Source: Selaginella moellendorffii (taxonomy: Eukaryota > Streptophyta > Lycopodiopsida > Selaginellales > Selaginellaceae). Taken from it: a stretch of DNA of 64,000 nt. The stretch is from positions 372,001 through 436,000 of the forward strand of contig NW_003314350.1 in the NCBI RefSeq assembly GCF_000143415.4. The letters are read 5' to 3'. The notes under the pieces were generated by a model that had not been told where the DNA came from, made no database searches, and saw only the letters and a list, made by a program, of their open reading frames with translations. Each line of letters starts with the position of its first letter. Position 1 is the first letter of the stretch. This document shows positions 11,437 to 22,830 of this stretch, piece after piece. A program made the translations under genes and the position numbers.

Positions 11437-11625
11437 TTAAATGTGAGATTTAAGATCATATAGAAAAAGGACTTAATTGGTTCTTCACAGGATACTCCCT
11501 CCAATCAAATTTTTTTTGCAAGTTATCTATTGGAAGAAGTGGAGCCTAAGTGATTAAATTTTCTATTCTATTTTAGTCACTTAACCACACATTAGACTAT
11601 TTGGAAGAGTTTTAGTCATAACCTT

Positions 11626-12079
11626 TACAAACAGGAGTATATGTTTCCCTGTCACCGATGCCGCTTCCACCCAAGCAAGGTGGCTGCCACCATTGCAAAC
11701 TACTTGACAGTGTCTGAGGATGAGGACCAGATCGCTGCAAATCTCGTGAAAAATGGGCCTCTTTCGAGTAAGTAGCGTGTTGCTCTTTGGCAAAAGTTGA
11801 CAAGAAAATGTTGTTTCCAATGTGGTCTTTGCAGTTGCGCTCAATGCCAATTACATAATGGATTATATGGGTGGAGTAGCTTGCCCTCGCATTTGCCCGG
11901 GTGGGGACAACATGAACCATGCGGTGCTCCTTGTTGGCTATGGCATGGATGGTGATAAGCCCTACTGGATCCTCAAGAATTCTTGGAGCGAGAACTATGG
12001 TGAAGATGGATATTTTAGGTTGTGTCGAGGGTTTGGTGTCTGTGGCATGAACACCAGAGTCTCTACTGTTTCTGCATAG
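11626..12079 (+). pseudogene. Papain-like cysteine protease relic, C-terminal half of the catalytic domain
   Basis: A first exon (about 11626-11768) reads FHPSKVAATIANY..SEDEDQIAANLVKNGPLS and ends at a GTAAGT donor. A second exon, after an acceptor at about 11834, reads through NHAVLLVGYG (catalytic His) and KNSWSENYGEDGYFRLCRG (catalytic Asn) to a normal stop at 12079. The order and wording match the RD19 subfamily. Without the Cys-bearing exons, which lie inverted at 11141-11436, it cannot make an active enzyme. Both halves are well preserved, so the inversion appears recent relative to gene decay. Confidence 0.8.
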
Positions 12080-12362
12080 TGTAGTGGATCATAACAGTTT
12101 TAATTAAATTTTCATGTAGTAAAATTTTATTATTTTTAAAATTTAGAAACTCCTTGAATTATAGCAGCTTTTAGAGAAGTAACATTGGGTCTTTTCATAA
12201 AGAACTTTGCAAACAAAAAATGGAGAGTTTCAAGGAATGACTTGTCCCGACAAGCAGGTGCCAACGCAAAGAAGAGATAACCAGTTATAAATCCTCTAAA
12301 ACCCATTCCCTTTTATCACGTAAGCATTTAGGGCGTGGCAAAAGACTAGGGAGAGTGTAGCG

Positions 12363-13780
12363 ATGAGGAGAGATCCGGAAGGACTGTTAGTGGCGATGGC
12401 GAGCTCCATTCCATCTCCCAGCTTGAATCACAGCTTGAGCAAGGCCAAAGATTGGTGGGAGGAGCTTAATCGCTCTAAATCCTGGCAAGACGGGGTTTTC
12501 TACGCACTGGCTGCTCTATATGCCGCCATCGCCATTGTAGCTCTTGTAAGTTCTCCATTTTCTTTTCTTTGTGGGTCTCACTGTTCTCGGCTCTCTAGGT
12601 GCAACTCATCCGGATCCACAGGAGGGTTCGCGACTATGGCTGGACGACTCAAAAGGTGTTCCATTTGCTCAATTTTCTCGTATGCGCTGGTAAGTGTCTA
12701 CCATAGCCAAGGTTTCTTTCTCACGAATGCTTTCCTTTTCCTTGTAGTGCGAGCTAGCGTCTTCCTCTTTCGAAGGCCCGCTCAGCACGTCGGTCCTCAC
12801 GTAAGTCTATCTTTAAAATCCAGTAGGAGATGGTTTTCAGTGCCTCAAAACCTTCTCTCTGTCTCTTTTTTTTTTTGGTGTTTGTGCAGATTCTCCAATC
12901 CTTTTTGCTGGACCTTCCTGGTTTGCTTTTCTTCTCGACTTACACACTGCTCGTTTTGTTCTGGGCCGAAATCTTCTATCAGGTTCAAGTGTATTGCCAT
13001 TTTTCTTCTTTGTTCTTACAACTCTTTCTCGATCACAGGCTCTAAGTCTTCCCACCGAAAACTTGAGACCGTCGTTCCTGATCATCAACACGGCAATCTA
13101 TGTTTTCCAGGTACCCTCCTTCTTTTCTTCATCTGTCATGAAACTAAAAATCTCGTCACAGATTGCGATATGGCTGATACAATGGTGGGATCCGATGCTT
13201 GTGTGGGACATTTTCTCCCGGGTCTTCTTCGCAGGCATGCTAAAATCTTTTAAGTTTGTTCTTCTTCTCCTCGCTTACAATCGTCACTTTCCTTGCATTG
13301 CAGGAGTTTCTTTCGCGGGTGCCTTGGGCTTCCTCTTGTATGGAGGAAGGCTCTTCTTGATGCTACGAAGATTTCCCATCGAATCAAAGGGACGGAGAAA
13401 GAAGCTTCGTGAAGTTGGCTGCGTTACTGCCATTTGCTTTACGTGCTTCACTATTCGCTCTGTGGTGGTATGTATATCCTTTCGCTTTCGCAAGTTTTCT
13501 AGCAATGGCGCGTTTATTTTTTTTCTTTTCTTTTGTTTGTTCGCAGGTGGCATGGTCTGCTTTCGACAAGAAGGCTGAGATTGATGTTCTCTATCATCCA
13601 ATCTTGAACTTCCTGTACTTTTTGGTAAGTTCTAGTGTAAATGTTTCCAGTACAGTTTTAACTTTAATCATCTCTCGTTTCCAGCTTGTGGAGATACTCC
13701 CGTCGGCTCTCGTGCTCTACATCTTACGCAAGCTCCCTGCAAAACGAGCCACTTCCACCGCATACAAAGCAATTCGATGA
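12363..13780 (+). CDS. TOM1/TOM3/THH1-family multi-pass membrane protein
   Basis: Nine exons: 12363-12545, 12599-12689, 12748-12800, 12890-12982, 13039-13110, 13162-13234, 13304-13467, 13547-13624, 13685-13780, all phase-consistent. The product has about seven membrane segments. Family signatures are [53 protein letters not shown] and [17 protein letters not shown]. Arabidopsis TOM1 and TOM3 are tonoplast proteins that tobamoviruses use as replication host factors; their normal role is unsettled. ATG 12363 and ATG 12396 are both in frame, and the second (MASS) is an equally good start. The intron 13235-13303 has a GC donor (GCAG|GCATGC), is 69 nt long and is open in frame, so retention would only insert 23 residues. 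Confidence 0.92.
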
Positions 13781-13947
13781 GAAGAGTGTTTCTCGTCACG
13801 AGAACGAGAAGAAAAATCCGAGAAGAAAAACTCGAGAAGAAAGGATGGACGCGCGTGTACGTGTGTATATTTCAGTGACTTCTCTGGTAACACAACTTAT
13901 ATTTTTGCAACTTCTTCTACTTTATGTGGCCCTGTGGCTGGTGTTTT

Positions 13948-15186
<1,239 letters not shown>

Positions 15187-15469
15187 AGCTTATCTTCTTC
15201 CAAGCTTTTCCTGTAAGACAAAAAGAAACATCAAACATCAGGTTTATACTGAGCGTCACAGGAAAACGTCCTACCTCATTAAATGAAGAACGTGACTGGC
15301 TACCATTTGATTTCTGAAAAAGAAAAAAGCGAGAAAATATTACATGAGCAGCCAACTTAAATCGCAGCCTCCTATACACCCGAAGAGCTCTGAAATCACG
15401 CTCTTGAATAATCAATCGAAAGAAAATAGCCAAGAGCGTTTCTCAAAAGAAGAAAAAAAATCCGCTATG

Positions 15470-16952
15470 CTACTCATTGACCCGCATATAAGATGGCTCC
15501 GTAACTCGTCTGTAAAGGCCAGTGACTTTGCCTATCACATACTCCACACCCCACTGCAGTAACAATGGTTCGTCAGAGGACATCAATGCACCTTCAATAA
15601 CATAACAAACCTGAATGTTCGAGGGAATAGACCTCCAAAAGTCCATGTGAGGAATCGCCTAGAGACCAATTCAAGCCACCGCTTTATGCAATGCCATAGA
15701 CGAGACAAAGAATTACCTCCACACCGACGATGCCAAGCGCTTTTCTTCGATAAATTGTCGCTGCTATCATATACACAACTAGAAAGCACAGTAATCTACA
15801 GCAAAGAAAATCAACTTAGAACAATGAGCACAGAATAAAGCATACTTACACAATAAGCAACGTGCTAAACCACCCGAGACCTCCGCCATCGAGGCGCGTC
15901 ACCACAGGACACCCTGCCGGGTGTTTAAGAACTGCCCTCTGAAAATGCAAATGTCAAACACAGAGTACGTTTAAGAGTGAAAGAAAAAACGCATACGTAG
16001 TGGCAGCCATCTCCAGAAACCGAAGTTGGGAGCTGCAAAAGCAAAAAGAAACAAAAACAAGTTAGAAGACATTAAAAAACACTTTAAGCGACAGTGTTCT
16101 TGGACATGAATTAACCTCTTGTTGACCAGTTCTCTTGCAGTAGACAGATACTGAGAAGGAACACGCGTCCTGAGAAGTATTGGCCACCATGTCGACGATC
16201 AGACCTTGCTCTGGTTTGCGCTTGTCTAAAGATTCGACAAACAATCAGCTTTTACGTGTCAAGTATTGTAGCAAGCCACGTACCTATGAGTGAATACGTC
16301 GTAGTCGATGGAAAACCCAAGGTCCTACACAATGGAAATCCTGGAAGATAATGAAAGTTGCTAGCTCGAAGCACAAGGAAGATAAAAAAAAGAACCAAGT
16401 ACCGGAGTGTGTGACGGCCTCGAGAGCACTGCACGTCTCGCCACAGTGATCGGGTCCTCCGCAAGTCTACTTCCATAAGTTTTAGTGAGCTTCCAATCCA
16501 TCACAGGAAAACTTTTTTCTCTTGGTTACCTCGCATCTTTGGCAAATGGGAGGATCGTGATTGAATTTCATGTGCTCGCATAGCTAGAGAAAAACACAGA
16601 GAAACGAAAAGGAATCACGGGGTTTTCTTTTTCTCGCTAAGAACAATGGAGCAAATTTTTTTTCTTCGTACCTGGAACCAAACGATTGTCTTGTCGCCGT
16701 TGGAATCCTTCTGGACCACTTTGTAAAACCTGGAAGGAGAAGAAGCAATCGATGAGAGAGTAACGCCCGGAAAGGAATGCCATACCCATCTTCGCTGCGC
16801 ACTCCATGGACAAACCCGCGCAGCGGACCCGCGAGATTATAGCTGTAGCGATAGTTTTCAATTGCTGTTTCCCAAATGCAAGAATCTGCCCTCACCGAGC
16901 TCCTCCACAGCAATACCAGCATCGCGCTCGCGATCGCCACCAGAAAATCCAT
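15470..16952 (-). CDS. Type I membrane protein with mannose-6-phosphate-receptor-homology (MRH) type lumenal domain, ATG27/CD-MPR-like
   Basis: Eleven small exons (starts 16952, 16729, 16583, 16466, 16340, 16225, 16032, 15938, 15795, 15658, 15553; stop 15470) splice in phase to about 281 residues. Order: signal peptide (residues 1-22), a Cys-rich lumenal region (SCIWET, LCEHM, CQRCE, CGGPDHCGETC, PLCRTLG, ACSFSVSVYCKR), a membrane span (WFSTLLIVLLCFLVVYMIAA) and a cytosolic tail with GVEAIPHMDFWRS. The tail resembles that of small cargo receptors cycling between Golgi and endosomes. The Cys spacing and the tail support an MRH/ATG27-like assignment; the sugar-binding residues were not checked. 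It might equally belong to a plant-specific receptor group. Confidence 0.65.
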
Positions 16953-17088
16953 AGAAATCGATAGAGACGAGCGGCGCCAGGCCCACGCTCGCCCGCGCGC
17001 CCTAGCAAAGAGAACTCGCTGTGGACAATGGGAGCTAAACAACACAGCAAGGCAAAAGGTTTTAAAAAAAATATACTCTTTGTTAAGG

Positions 17089-17094
17089 AAAAAA
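17089..17094 (-). terminator. Pol III terminator (T6) of tRNA-Ala
   Basis: Six T residues on the minus strand begin 12 nt after the last tRNA base, as expected for RNA polymerase III termination. Confidence 0.7.
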
Positions 17095-17105
17095 TAAAGA
17101 TCGTT

Positions 17106-17178
17106 TGGAGATGCCGGGTATCGATCCCGGTGCCTCTCGCATGCTAAGCGAGCGCTCTACCATCTGAGCTACATCCCC
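17106..17178 (-). tRNA. tRNA-Ala (anticodon AGC)
   Basis: A 73-nt cloverleaf on the minus strand without an intron. The acceptor stem GGGGATG pairs with CATCTCC and contains the G3-U70 wobble pair that defines alanine identity. The anticodon loop is TTAGCAT, giving AGC, read as IGC after editing. The A and B boxes (TAGCTCAGATGG and the T-arm GATCGATACCC region) are normal, and CCA is not encoded. Confidence 0.97.
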
Positions 17179-17214
17179 GACGTGAGAATTCTCTCAAAAC
17201 TTTTTAATGATGAC

Positions 17215-18357
17215 TTAAATCTTGGAGATTTTAAAGGAATCCATTATCCTTCTAAGATCGTCACCCTCCAATGCGAACGTTCTTTCTGGCGCTTGGAGTC
17301 TTAACTGATAGAGTCGTTTGTTCTCCACGCCCAGCACCGAGATGTAGCGGCGATCCCACTCGATCTTCATGACGCGGTCTTGGGGAAGGATCGCCATCTG
17401 GTTGTTCGTGGCAAAAGATTTGGCGTTCACCTGCGATGAAGCGATCGAATTCATGGAGCTGTGAGCACAAATCTTTGACAAAAAGCTTGGCAAATCAACG
17501 ACAAGAAGAAGAAACAAAAATTGGATCGTGGAAACAATGGAATGGCTTTCTGCAATGACAATCGAGAATCGCGCAAGCAAAACCCCAGAAGAAAAGGCGA
17601 AGAAGTAGTCACTGGAGAAGATTGGAAGAATCATCAAAGAAGAAAAGCAAAAGAAAGAATCGATCGAGCTAAAGGGAGATGCTAGAGAAATGATCAATGA
17701 AGAAAGAAGATGGTGGTAGCAAAAGAAAGAATCGATTGAGCTCGAGGAGAAGAACTGAGAAGGCCAAGAACTTACCTCCACTTCGTAGAGGAGGCGGCCA
17801 TCGCCATCCACTCTGGATCGCGACGAGAGAACGTTGATCTCCCTGCGAACTCCCAGCCTCGTAGACATGAACTCCGTCGACAGCTGCTTGAGCAATCCCT
17901 GCGCGGCATCCTGTGGCAATCCCAGCTCCTCGATCGATTGGTATCGCGAGCTCGACGGCGAGCTCACGTCCACCGTCACCGATTCATCCAGATTCACGGG
18001 GCTCCGGAAGAAGCAATCGGCGCCGGCGCCGCGGACCTGGAACCACGATCCCGGATAGGAGAAGGAGTAGCCATCGAAAGGATCCTCGAACACCTTAAAC
18101 CCTAGCTCCTCTCCTCCTTTCTCCGCTGCTAGCGCGAGATCTTGCTCTTGCAACCCGAGATTTCGATGGAGGATGGAGATCGCGAAGAATGTGGGAGGGA
18201 GAAGGATCGATCGGCGGGAAAATGGCGCTGGACCGCAAGAATCTCGACAAGAAGAAGAAGAGGAGGAGGAGCACCTGGGAGTGAAATGCGTCGCGTGTGC
18301 CCTGTGTGGCAATAACAAGAGTGAAGAGGCGGTCGCCATAGCCAGAGGCATATCCAC
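17215..18357 (-). CDS. PsbP-domain (PPD) thylakoid lumen protein
   Basis: Two exons, complement(17215-17430, 17776-18357), about 265 residues. The first 70 or so are Ser/Arg-rich with an RR pair before a hydrophobic stretch, as in bipartite chloroplast-lumen transit peptides. The PsbP fold begins at FKVFEDPFDGYSFSYPGSW and ends with EWDRRYISVLGVENKRLYQLRLQAPE..F..DDLRRIMDSFKI. The wording is closer to the PPD2-like group than to PsbP of photosystem II. The 345-nt intron 17431-17775 is a multiple of three and has no stop, so an unspliced frame also reads through; its low-complexity Ser/Phe content and the GTAAGT...CGCAG borders argue it is an intron. Confidence 0.85.
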   Translation of the reverse strand: MDMPLAMATASSLLLLPHRAHATHFTPRCSSSSSSSCRDSCGPAPFSRRSILLPPTFFAISILHRNLGLQEQDLALAAEKGGEELGFKVFEDPFDGYSFSYPGSWFQVRGAGADCFFRSPVNLDESVTVDVSSPSSSRYQSIEELGLPQDAAQGLLKQLSTEFMSTRLGVRREINVLSSRSRVDGDGRLLYEVEVSSWPSQFFSSSSIDSFFCYHHLLSSLIISLASPFSSIDSFFCFSSLMILPIFSSDYFFAFSSGVLLARFSIVIAESHSIVSTIQFLFLLLVVDLPSFLSKICAHSSMNSIASSQVNAKSFATNNQMAILPQDRVMKIEWDRRYISVLGVENKRLYQLRLQAPERTFALEGDDLRRIMDSFKISKI

Positions 18358-18359
18358 GA

Positions 18360-19150
18360 AAGAAGAAGAAAATATCTCCTTTATAATGAAAAGTAAGCTG
18401 TCTCTAAATCATTCTGGTATATTCTAACCTAAACATTACCGTTGGATTAAGATAGACTATTTTAGGGTTTTAAAGGTAGCCTGTACAACTTTTATCTTCT
18501 GTTTTCACCTCGTTTATGTGCCTATAGGTGATCGATGGTCTGGGCCGGCTAGCATGAGAAGAAAAATTTAGGAGCAAACCAACAAGAAGAGAATCCTTAC
18601 ATTGCCAAACGCAAATCTTCGTGCCATGACTTTCAAGCCCGGATATCGTTTGTGGAGATTGTGAAGGATCCCGCAGATTTGGAAGGCAATCTTATATAGC
18701 GAAAGCCCTTCAATGGAACATTTTTCTGGAATTCCAAGTTTGTGAATCACCTGTCTCTCTTTGTGCTGCTGGATATGTTTTGGGAGGATATAAAGCAAGA
18801 CTATCCAAATATGCCAGGAGGTGCTTTCAAACGGCCCTACAGGCGGACCAAGACTGAAATATGTACAATCAACAACAGGCCTACTCTTCTACTCCAGGGG
18901 TTAAGAGAGCGAGAATTTGGTCACTTCTCGTAAGCGGTTTGAGGCCTCTAGGACGGAGTTGTGTTTTTTCGTTGGAGCCTCTGGGAGTTGTGAGTTGTGA
19001 GTGTATTTTCGTTGGAGCCTCTGGGAGTTGTGAGTTTTCGTTATGAGTTGGCCTCTGAAAAGTATTGCATATATATATGTGTGTGTGTGGCCTCTCAGAG
19101 CATGCACCTCGTGATGAGGGTTCAAAGGACCTCCATTATGTTGCATTGAC
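18360..19150. other. Divergent region and degenerate DNA without a supported gene
   Basis: The first part is upstream of the PsbP-domain gene. From 18590 coding-like but broken plus-strand text appears (for example DMFWEDIKQDYPNMPGG), without a recognisable family. A TA/TG microsatellite lies near 19070-19090. Confidence 0.4.
18965..19037. repeat. 40-bp tandem duplication
   Basis: GTTGGAGCCTCTGGGAGTTG begins at 18971 and again at 19011 with a matching flank (TATTTTC/TTTTTTC), giving a period of exactly 40 bp. Confidence 0.9.
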
Positions 19151-19800
19151 GCTTCTTGAGTTATATTCCTGGGACTGGGCCAATTTCTCCTACACCTTTG
19201 AGCTGTTGCATTGCTGGGCTTTTCATCGCCAGACTTTATATTTTCAAGGCATACAAGGAACTCCCTGAGGTGGTGGAGCTTTGTCCATTGAATCTCCTCG
19301 TACCTTCTTCATGGATTTGTCTGTTCTTTATTAATGAAACGATTGTGTGGGCCTTCTTCAAACAGTTGAAGGATAGATAGCCTGATCCTTTGGAGTATTT
19401 AACGAGGAGTCTTCTTACTCTTGTGAAGTCCAACGATGAGCAAGAACTCGGCCATGTTTTTGGTGTTTTCTTCATAAGCTAAGCACATTGAAAAAAGAAA
19501 TCATGTAGTGGTCTTGGACGAGTGTCAAGTGGTGGCAAATTTGTTGGAGGACAGGTTTTTGAGTGTTACCACACAGACTCAGGGCCATTCGATGCTTGAC
19601 ATGCTACTGCTCACTCTATATGAAATCGGTTTTGACAGCGAAGTTATTATATCAGGCACTGGCAGACATCCCTTTCTGAAGGCTACAAGGCGATCAAAAT
19701 CGAAGTCGGAGGTATCTGCAATCAGGCCCTCCGTATACCTTTTGAGTTTGTCAGCACTTCTAAACTCCCTGAATCCAGTGAAGTTGAAATGACTCAACCT
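19150..19800 (+). pseudogene. Frameshifted P-loop NTPase (Crinkler/STAND-like) relic
   Basis: At 19505-19680 the plus strand reads VVLDECQVVANLLEDRF, a Walker-B-like strand, then DSEVIISGTG, a sensor-like strand. After GTG the reading continues only in another frame (SLSEGYKAIKIEVGG...LRIPFEFVSTSKLPES), showing a frameshift. Upstream, 19200-19380 has IARLYIFKAYKELPE in one frame and other pieces in different frames. The layout recalls the P-loop ATPase of Crinkler-related or STAND proteins. I could not find a Walker A, so the family is tentative. Non-functional. Confidence 0.45.
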
Positions 19801-20099
19801 ATGCTTTGCCCATGTCACCTGGGGGGGTTCTATGTTACAGCTCTGCAAATTCTTTTAGAAGAGACTGAGAAAGAGCTTTCTCAGACGAAAATCAAAACAA
19901 GGAAAATTGAGACAGCTCTGGCGCTGTCAAAAATTGCGGCACACATCAGCCTTGTCTTGCTCAACTGCATCCGACTTGGAGAATCAGGCTATGACATCTT
20001 GGCAGTCTCTTCTCTATAAGTATGGCTGTAACTCCCTGGTGATTATCCCCGTAGAAGTCTTTCCTTGTGAAGCTCTAGAATCAAAGTTCGTGGTCTAAC

Positions 20100-20820
20100 T
20101 GAGCTGGATTCCTCCAAAACCGGTTTCTCGTCTCCTGAGCAGCATTTTTAAAAGTGTCACCGCATCAATAATGGAAGAACTGCCGTGTTGTGTCCCTGCC
20201 AACTGCGGTATGGCCAACCCCCACCGTGGTACCCAGGCACCCAAGGAGGCCCGATAATCTTTTGTCTAACACTGCCACAAGCTATTCTAAAGATGATGGA
20301 TGGATCACTGATGTTATGTACTAAGCTTGTAAGAACTCTCGATTTTAATGAGGACCTCGACAATTCAAAGTTTTTTGTAGCTTCTTTGGCTTCAGCATCA
20401 TTGCCGTGAGCTTTGCTTCTTTCTGGCTGCCGCTTCCACCATATACACGTCTGTGTTCCTCTCTGTCGAGAGAAACCAAAGCTTGTTTAGTCATCAAGAA
20501 CCGCTTGAAAGACACGATGGTTGGATCCTCAAGGATCCCTGGAATCCAGTGACGAGCTCACGTCCCAGGCTCGAAACACAAACATCCGCTCCTGGGCACT
20601 TGGGCGACGACCAACAACATCCTTCACCACCCTCCAGTTTATAGTGTCAACCAGAAACCCGTGGTAAGACTCCGTGTTCCCGGTGCAAAAGATCCGCCGG
20701 GCACTCGTCGTTCTCCCTCTTATCTAAGCAAAGTCGCCCAAAGTCTCGAAAGCTCTCCAGCATCGCCGGCTCAAGCGGCCGCTCCAGCTGACCATTGCCA
20801 CGATCAAACACCACGGGCGA
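20100..20820. other. No supported gene; degenerate coding-like DNA
   Basis: Short coding-like stretches occur on both strands (for example minus-strand text near 20640-20780 reading FRDFGRLCLDKRENDECPAD), but there is no continuous gene and no recognised family. Confidence 0.35.
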
Positions 20821-21039
20821 TTGGGCTGTGGATGTGATAATTTGATAATGGGCATTCTACATCTTGATCCCAGGACGAGATGGACACTAGATCAAGTGAT
20901 CAAGCATCCTTGGATCTTGGACAGTTCTCCAAGATCCAAAGAAGGTGTCCGATTTGGACAGTTTTGGAGAACTGTCCAAAATCCAAAGAAGCTACAGCTA
21001 AGACCAGAAGGTGGTAAGAAACAAAATTTACAATTTTGA
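20821..21039 (+). pseudogene. Protein kinase C-lobe fragment
   Basis: LIMGILHLDPRTRWTLDQVIKHPWI matches the end of a Ser/Thr kinase domain (subdomain XI, with the conserved Arg and the HPWI ending seen in CDPK/CAMK and AGC-like kinases). No ATP-binding loop, HRD or DFG motifs occur upstream, so only the last part of the kinase survives. The tail is Lys/Gln-rich and stops at 21039. Likely a decayed transposed fragment. Confidence 0.6.
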
Positions 21040-21189
21040 CGTGAGCACATTAAAGGTAAAATACTATAAACATGTTTATAATTTAAACAGAGGCAGCCGT
21101 TGGATGTAAAATTTCAACTAAAAAAATAAAAAAAGTCTAAAAGATGGCGTCAGTGTTTAACTTAATTATGTTTTAAGCTTATAACAACG

Positions 21190-22764
21190 ATGGAGGAATT
21201 AGGGTTCCTTGGCGATAGTGATGCTCCAGCGAGAGAAAGGGGGGCGATATCGCCAAGTCTTCGATCGCTCATCGATGCGCCGGGAAGAAGGATGATTCTC
21301 AGCAGCCGCAGTTTCCTCTCGGCCCTGATTTGGTCCCTGGCGGCATGGATTCTCGTCATGCAGCTCTACATGGCGTTCTTCCCGCCCCAGCTCGTGCTCT
21401 TCGACGATCCTCGCTCGCACAGGCGCGGCGGCGGGAGCTTCGTCAGGACGGAGGAGCGGATGATGCGATCGCTGGGCGGCGGCGAGGGGAGGTACGAGAA
21501 TCTCACAATGCTGGAGAAGGAAGAAATTTTCAAGGCTTCTTCCGCGAGGAATGTGTCGGATTTTCCAGACATTGGCCTCGTTCTAGATCCTGTCAATGCT
21601 CCAGCGCAGGATAGGAATTTTTTTTTCCCAGGAAGGCACTGGCTCGACTCCAGCGGGAATTCCATTCAAGCACATGGTGGAGGAATTCTTTATGTTCCAA
21701 GCACTGGAATTTTTTATTGGTATGGTGAGAACAAGGATGGTCCTACATACTACGCTCCCACGGAATACGAGTCTCTAGCCAGAGTAAGCATCTCTCTCTT
21801 TCTTTTTTCGTTAGATCTAGCTCTCGAGTGAGAAAAACTTTCTAGATCGAGAGAGTTTCCTTTCGTACAAAGATGGACTGATAGTTTTTTTTTTAATGAA
21901 AACTCACAGGTTGATCTCATTGGAGTGAGTTGCTACTCCTCCAAAGATCTCTGGCTCTGGAAGTACGAGGGACTCGTTCTCGAAGGTGACAAGGAAGACG
22001 AGAGCAGTGACTTATACTACAAGAACGTTTTGGAGAGGCCGAAAGTTATCTACAACGAACGAAGCCAGCAGTACGTGATGTGGCTACACATTGACAGTGC
22101 AAACTACACCAAAGCTTCGCTGGGTGTCGCTGTAAGTTCTCGACCGGAGGGGCCGTTTGAGTTCTTGGGAAGCAAGCAGCCTCACGCTTTCGAGAGCAGG
22201 GACATGACAGTGTTTAAGGACGAAGATGGCACGGCTTACGTCGTTTACTCCTCGGAAGGAAACAGTGCTCTACACATCACTCCGCTTCAAGACGACTATC
22301 TCGAGTTCCGGAACGTCATGTCGAGGGTGTTTGTGGATCAACACAGGGAAGCTCCAGCAGTTTTCAAGCATCGCGGGATTTACTACATGGTCACCTCCGA
22401 TTGTACAGGATGGGCTCCAAACACAGCTTTGGTTCATGTAGCGGAAAACATGCTGGGACCTTGGGAGACTGCCGGGAATCCATGCGTGGGTGGAACGTCG
22501 TGGTTTAGATCGACGACTTTCTTCTCGCAGGGAAGTTTTGTTCTTCCGTTGCCTGGGCTTCCCAACACTTTCCTCTTCATGGCGGATAGGTGGAACTCTA
22601 CAGAGTTGCGGCACTCGAGATATGTTTGGTTGCCACTTACGGTGGATGGACCGGTTGACGAGCCAGTGGAAGGCTTGTTTGAGTTCCCGTTTTGGTGGAG
22701 GGTCTCCATACGATGGTACTCGAGATGGAAGCTGCCGGTGGATTGGGAGAGGAACAAACAGTGA
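21190..22764 (+). CDS. GH43 family Golgi exo-beta-1,3-galactosidase-like protein
   Basis: Exons 21190-21783 and 21910-22764 (intron 126 nt, phase 0) encode about 482 residues. A type II membrane anchor (FLSALIWSLAAWILVMQLYMAFF) sits near residues 40-65. The beta-propeller opens with AHGGGILYVPSTGIFYWYGENKDGP. SRDMTVFKDEDGTAYVVYSS and HREAPAVFKHRGIYYMVTS supply the carboxylates expected in a five-bladed GH43 enzyme. The closest known plant group is GH43A/GH43B, which trims beta-1,3-galactan of arabinogalactan proteins in the Golgi. The stop lies 66 bp before the PPR start on the same strand. Confidence 0.85.
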
Positions 22765-22830
22765 CAGGGTCTCCATGTAGGGTTTATATATGGAGGAAAG
22801 GCAAGCGCAGGTGGAGAAAAATGCGAACGA

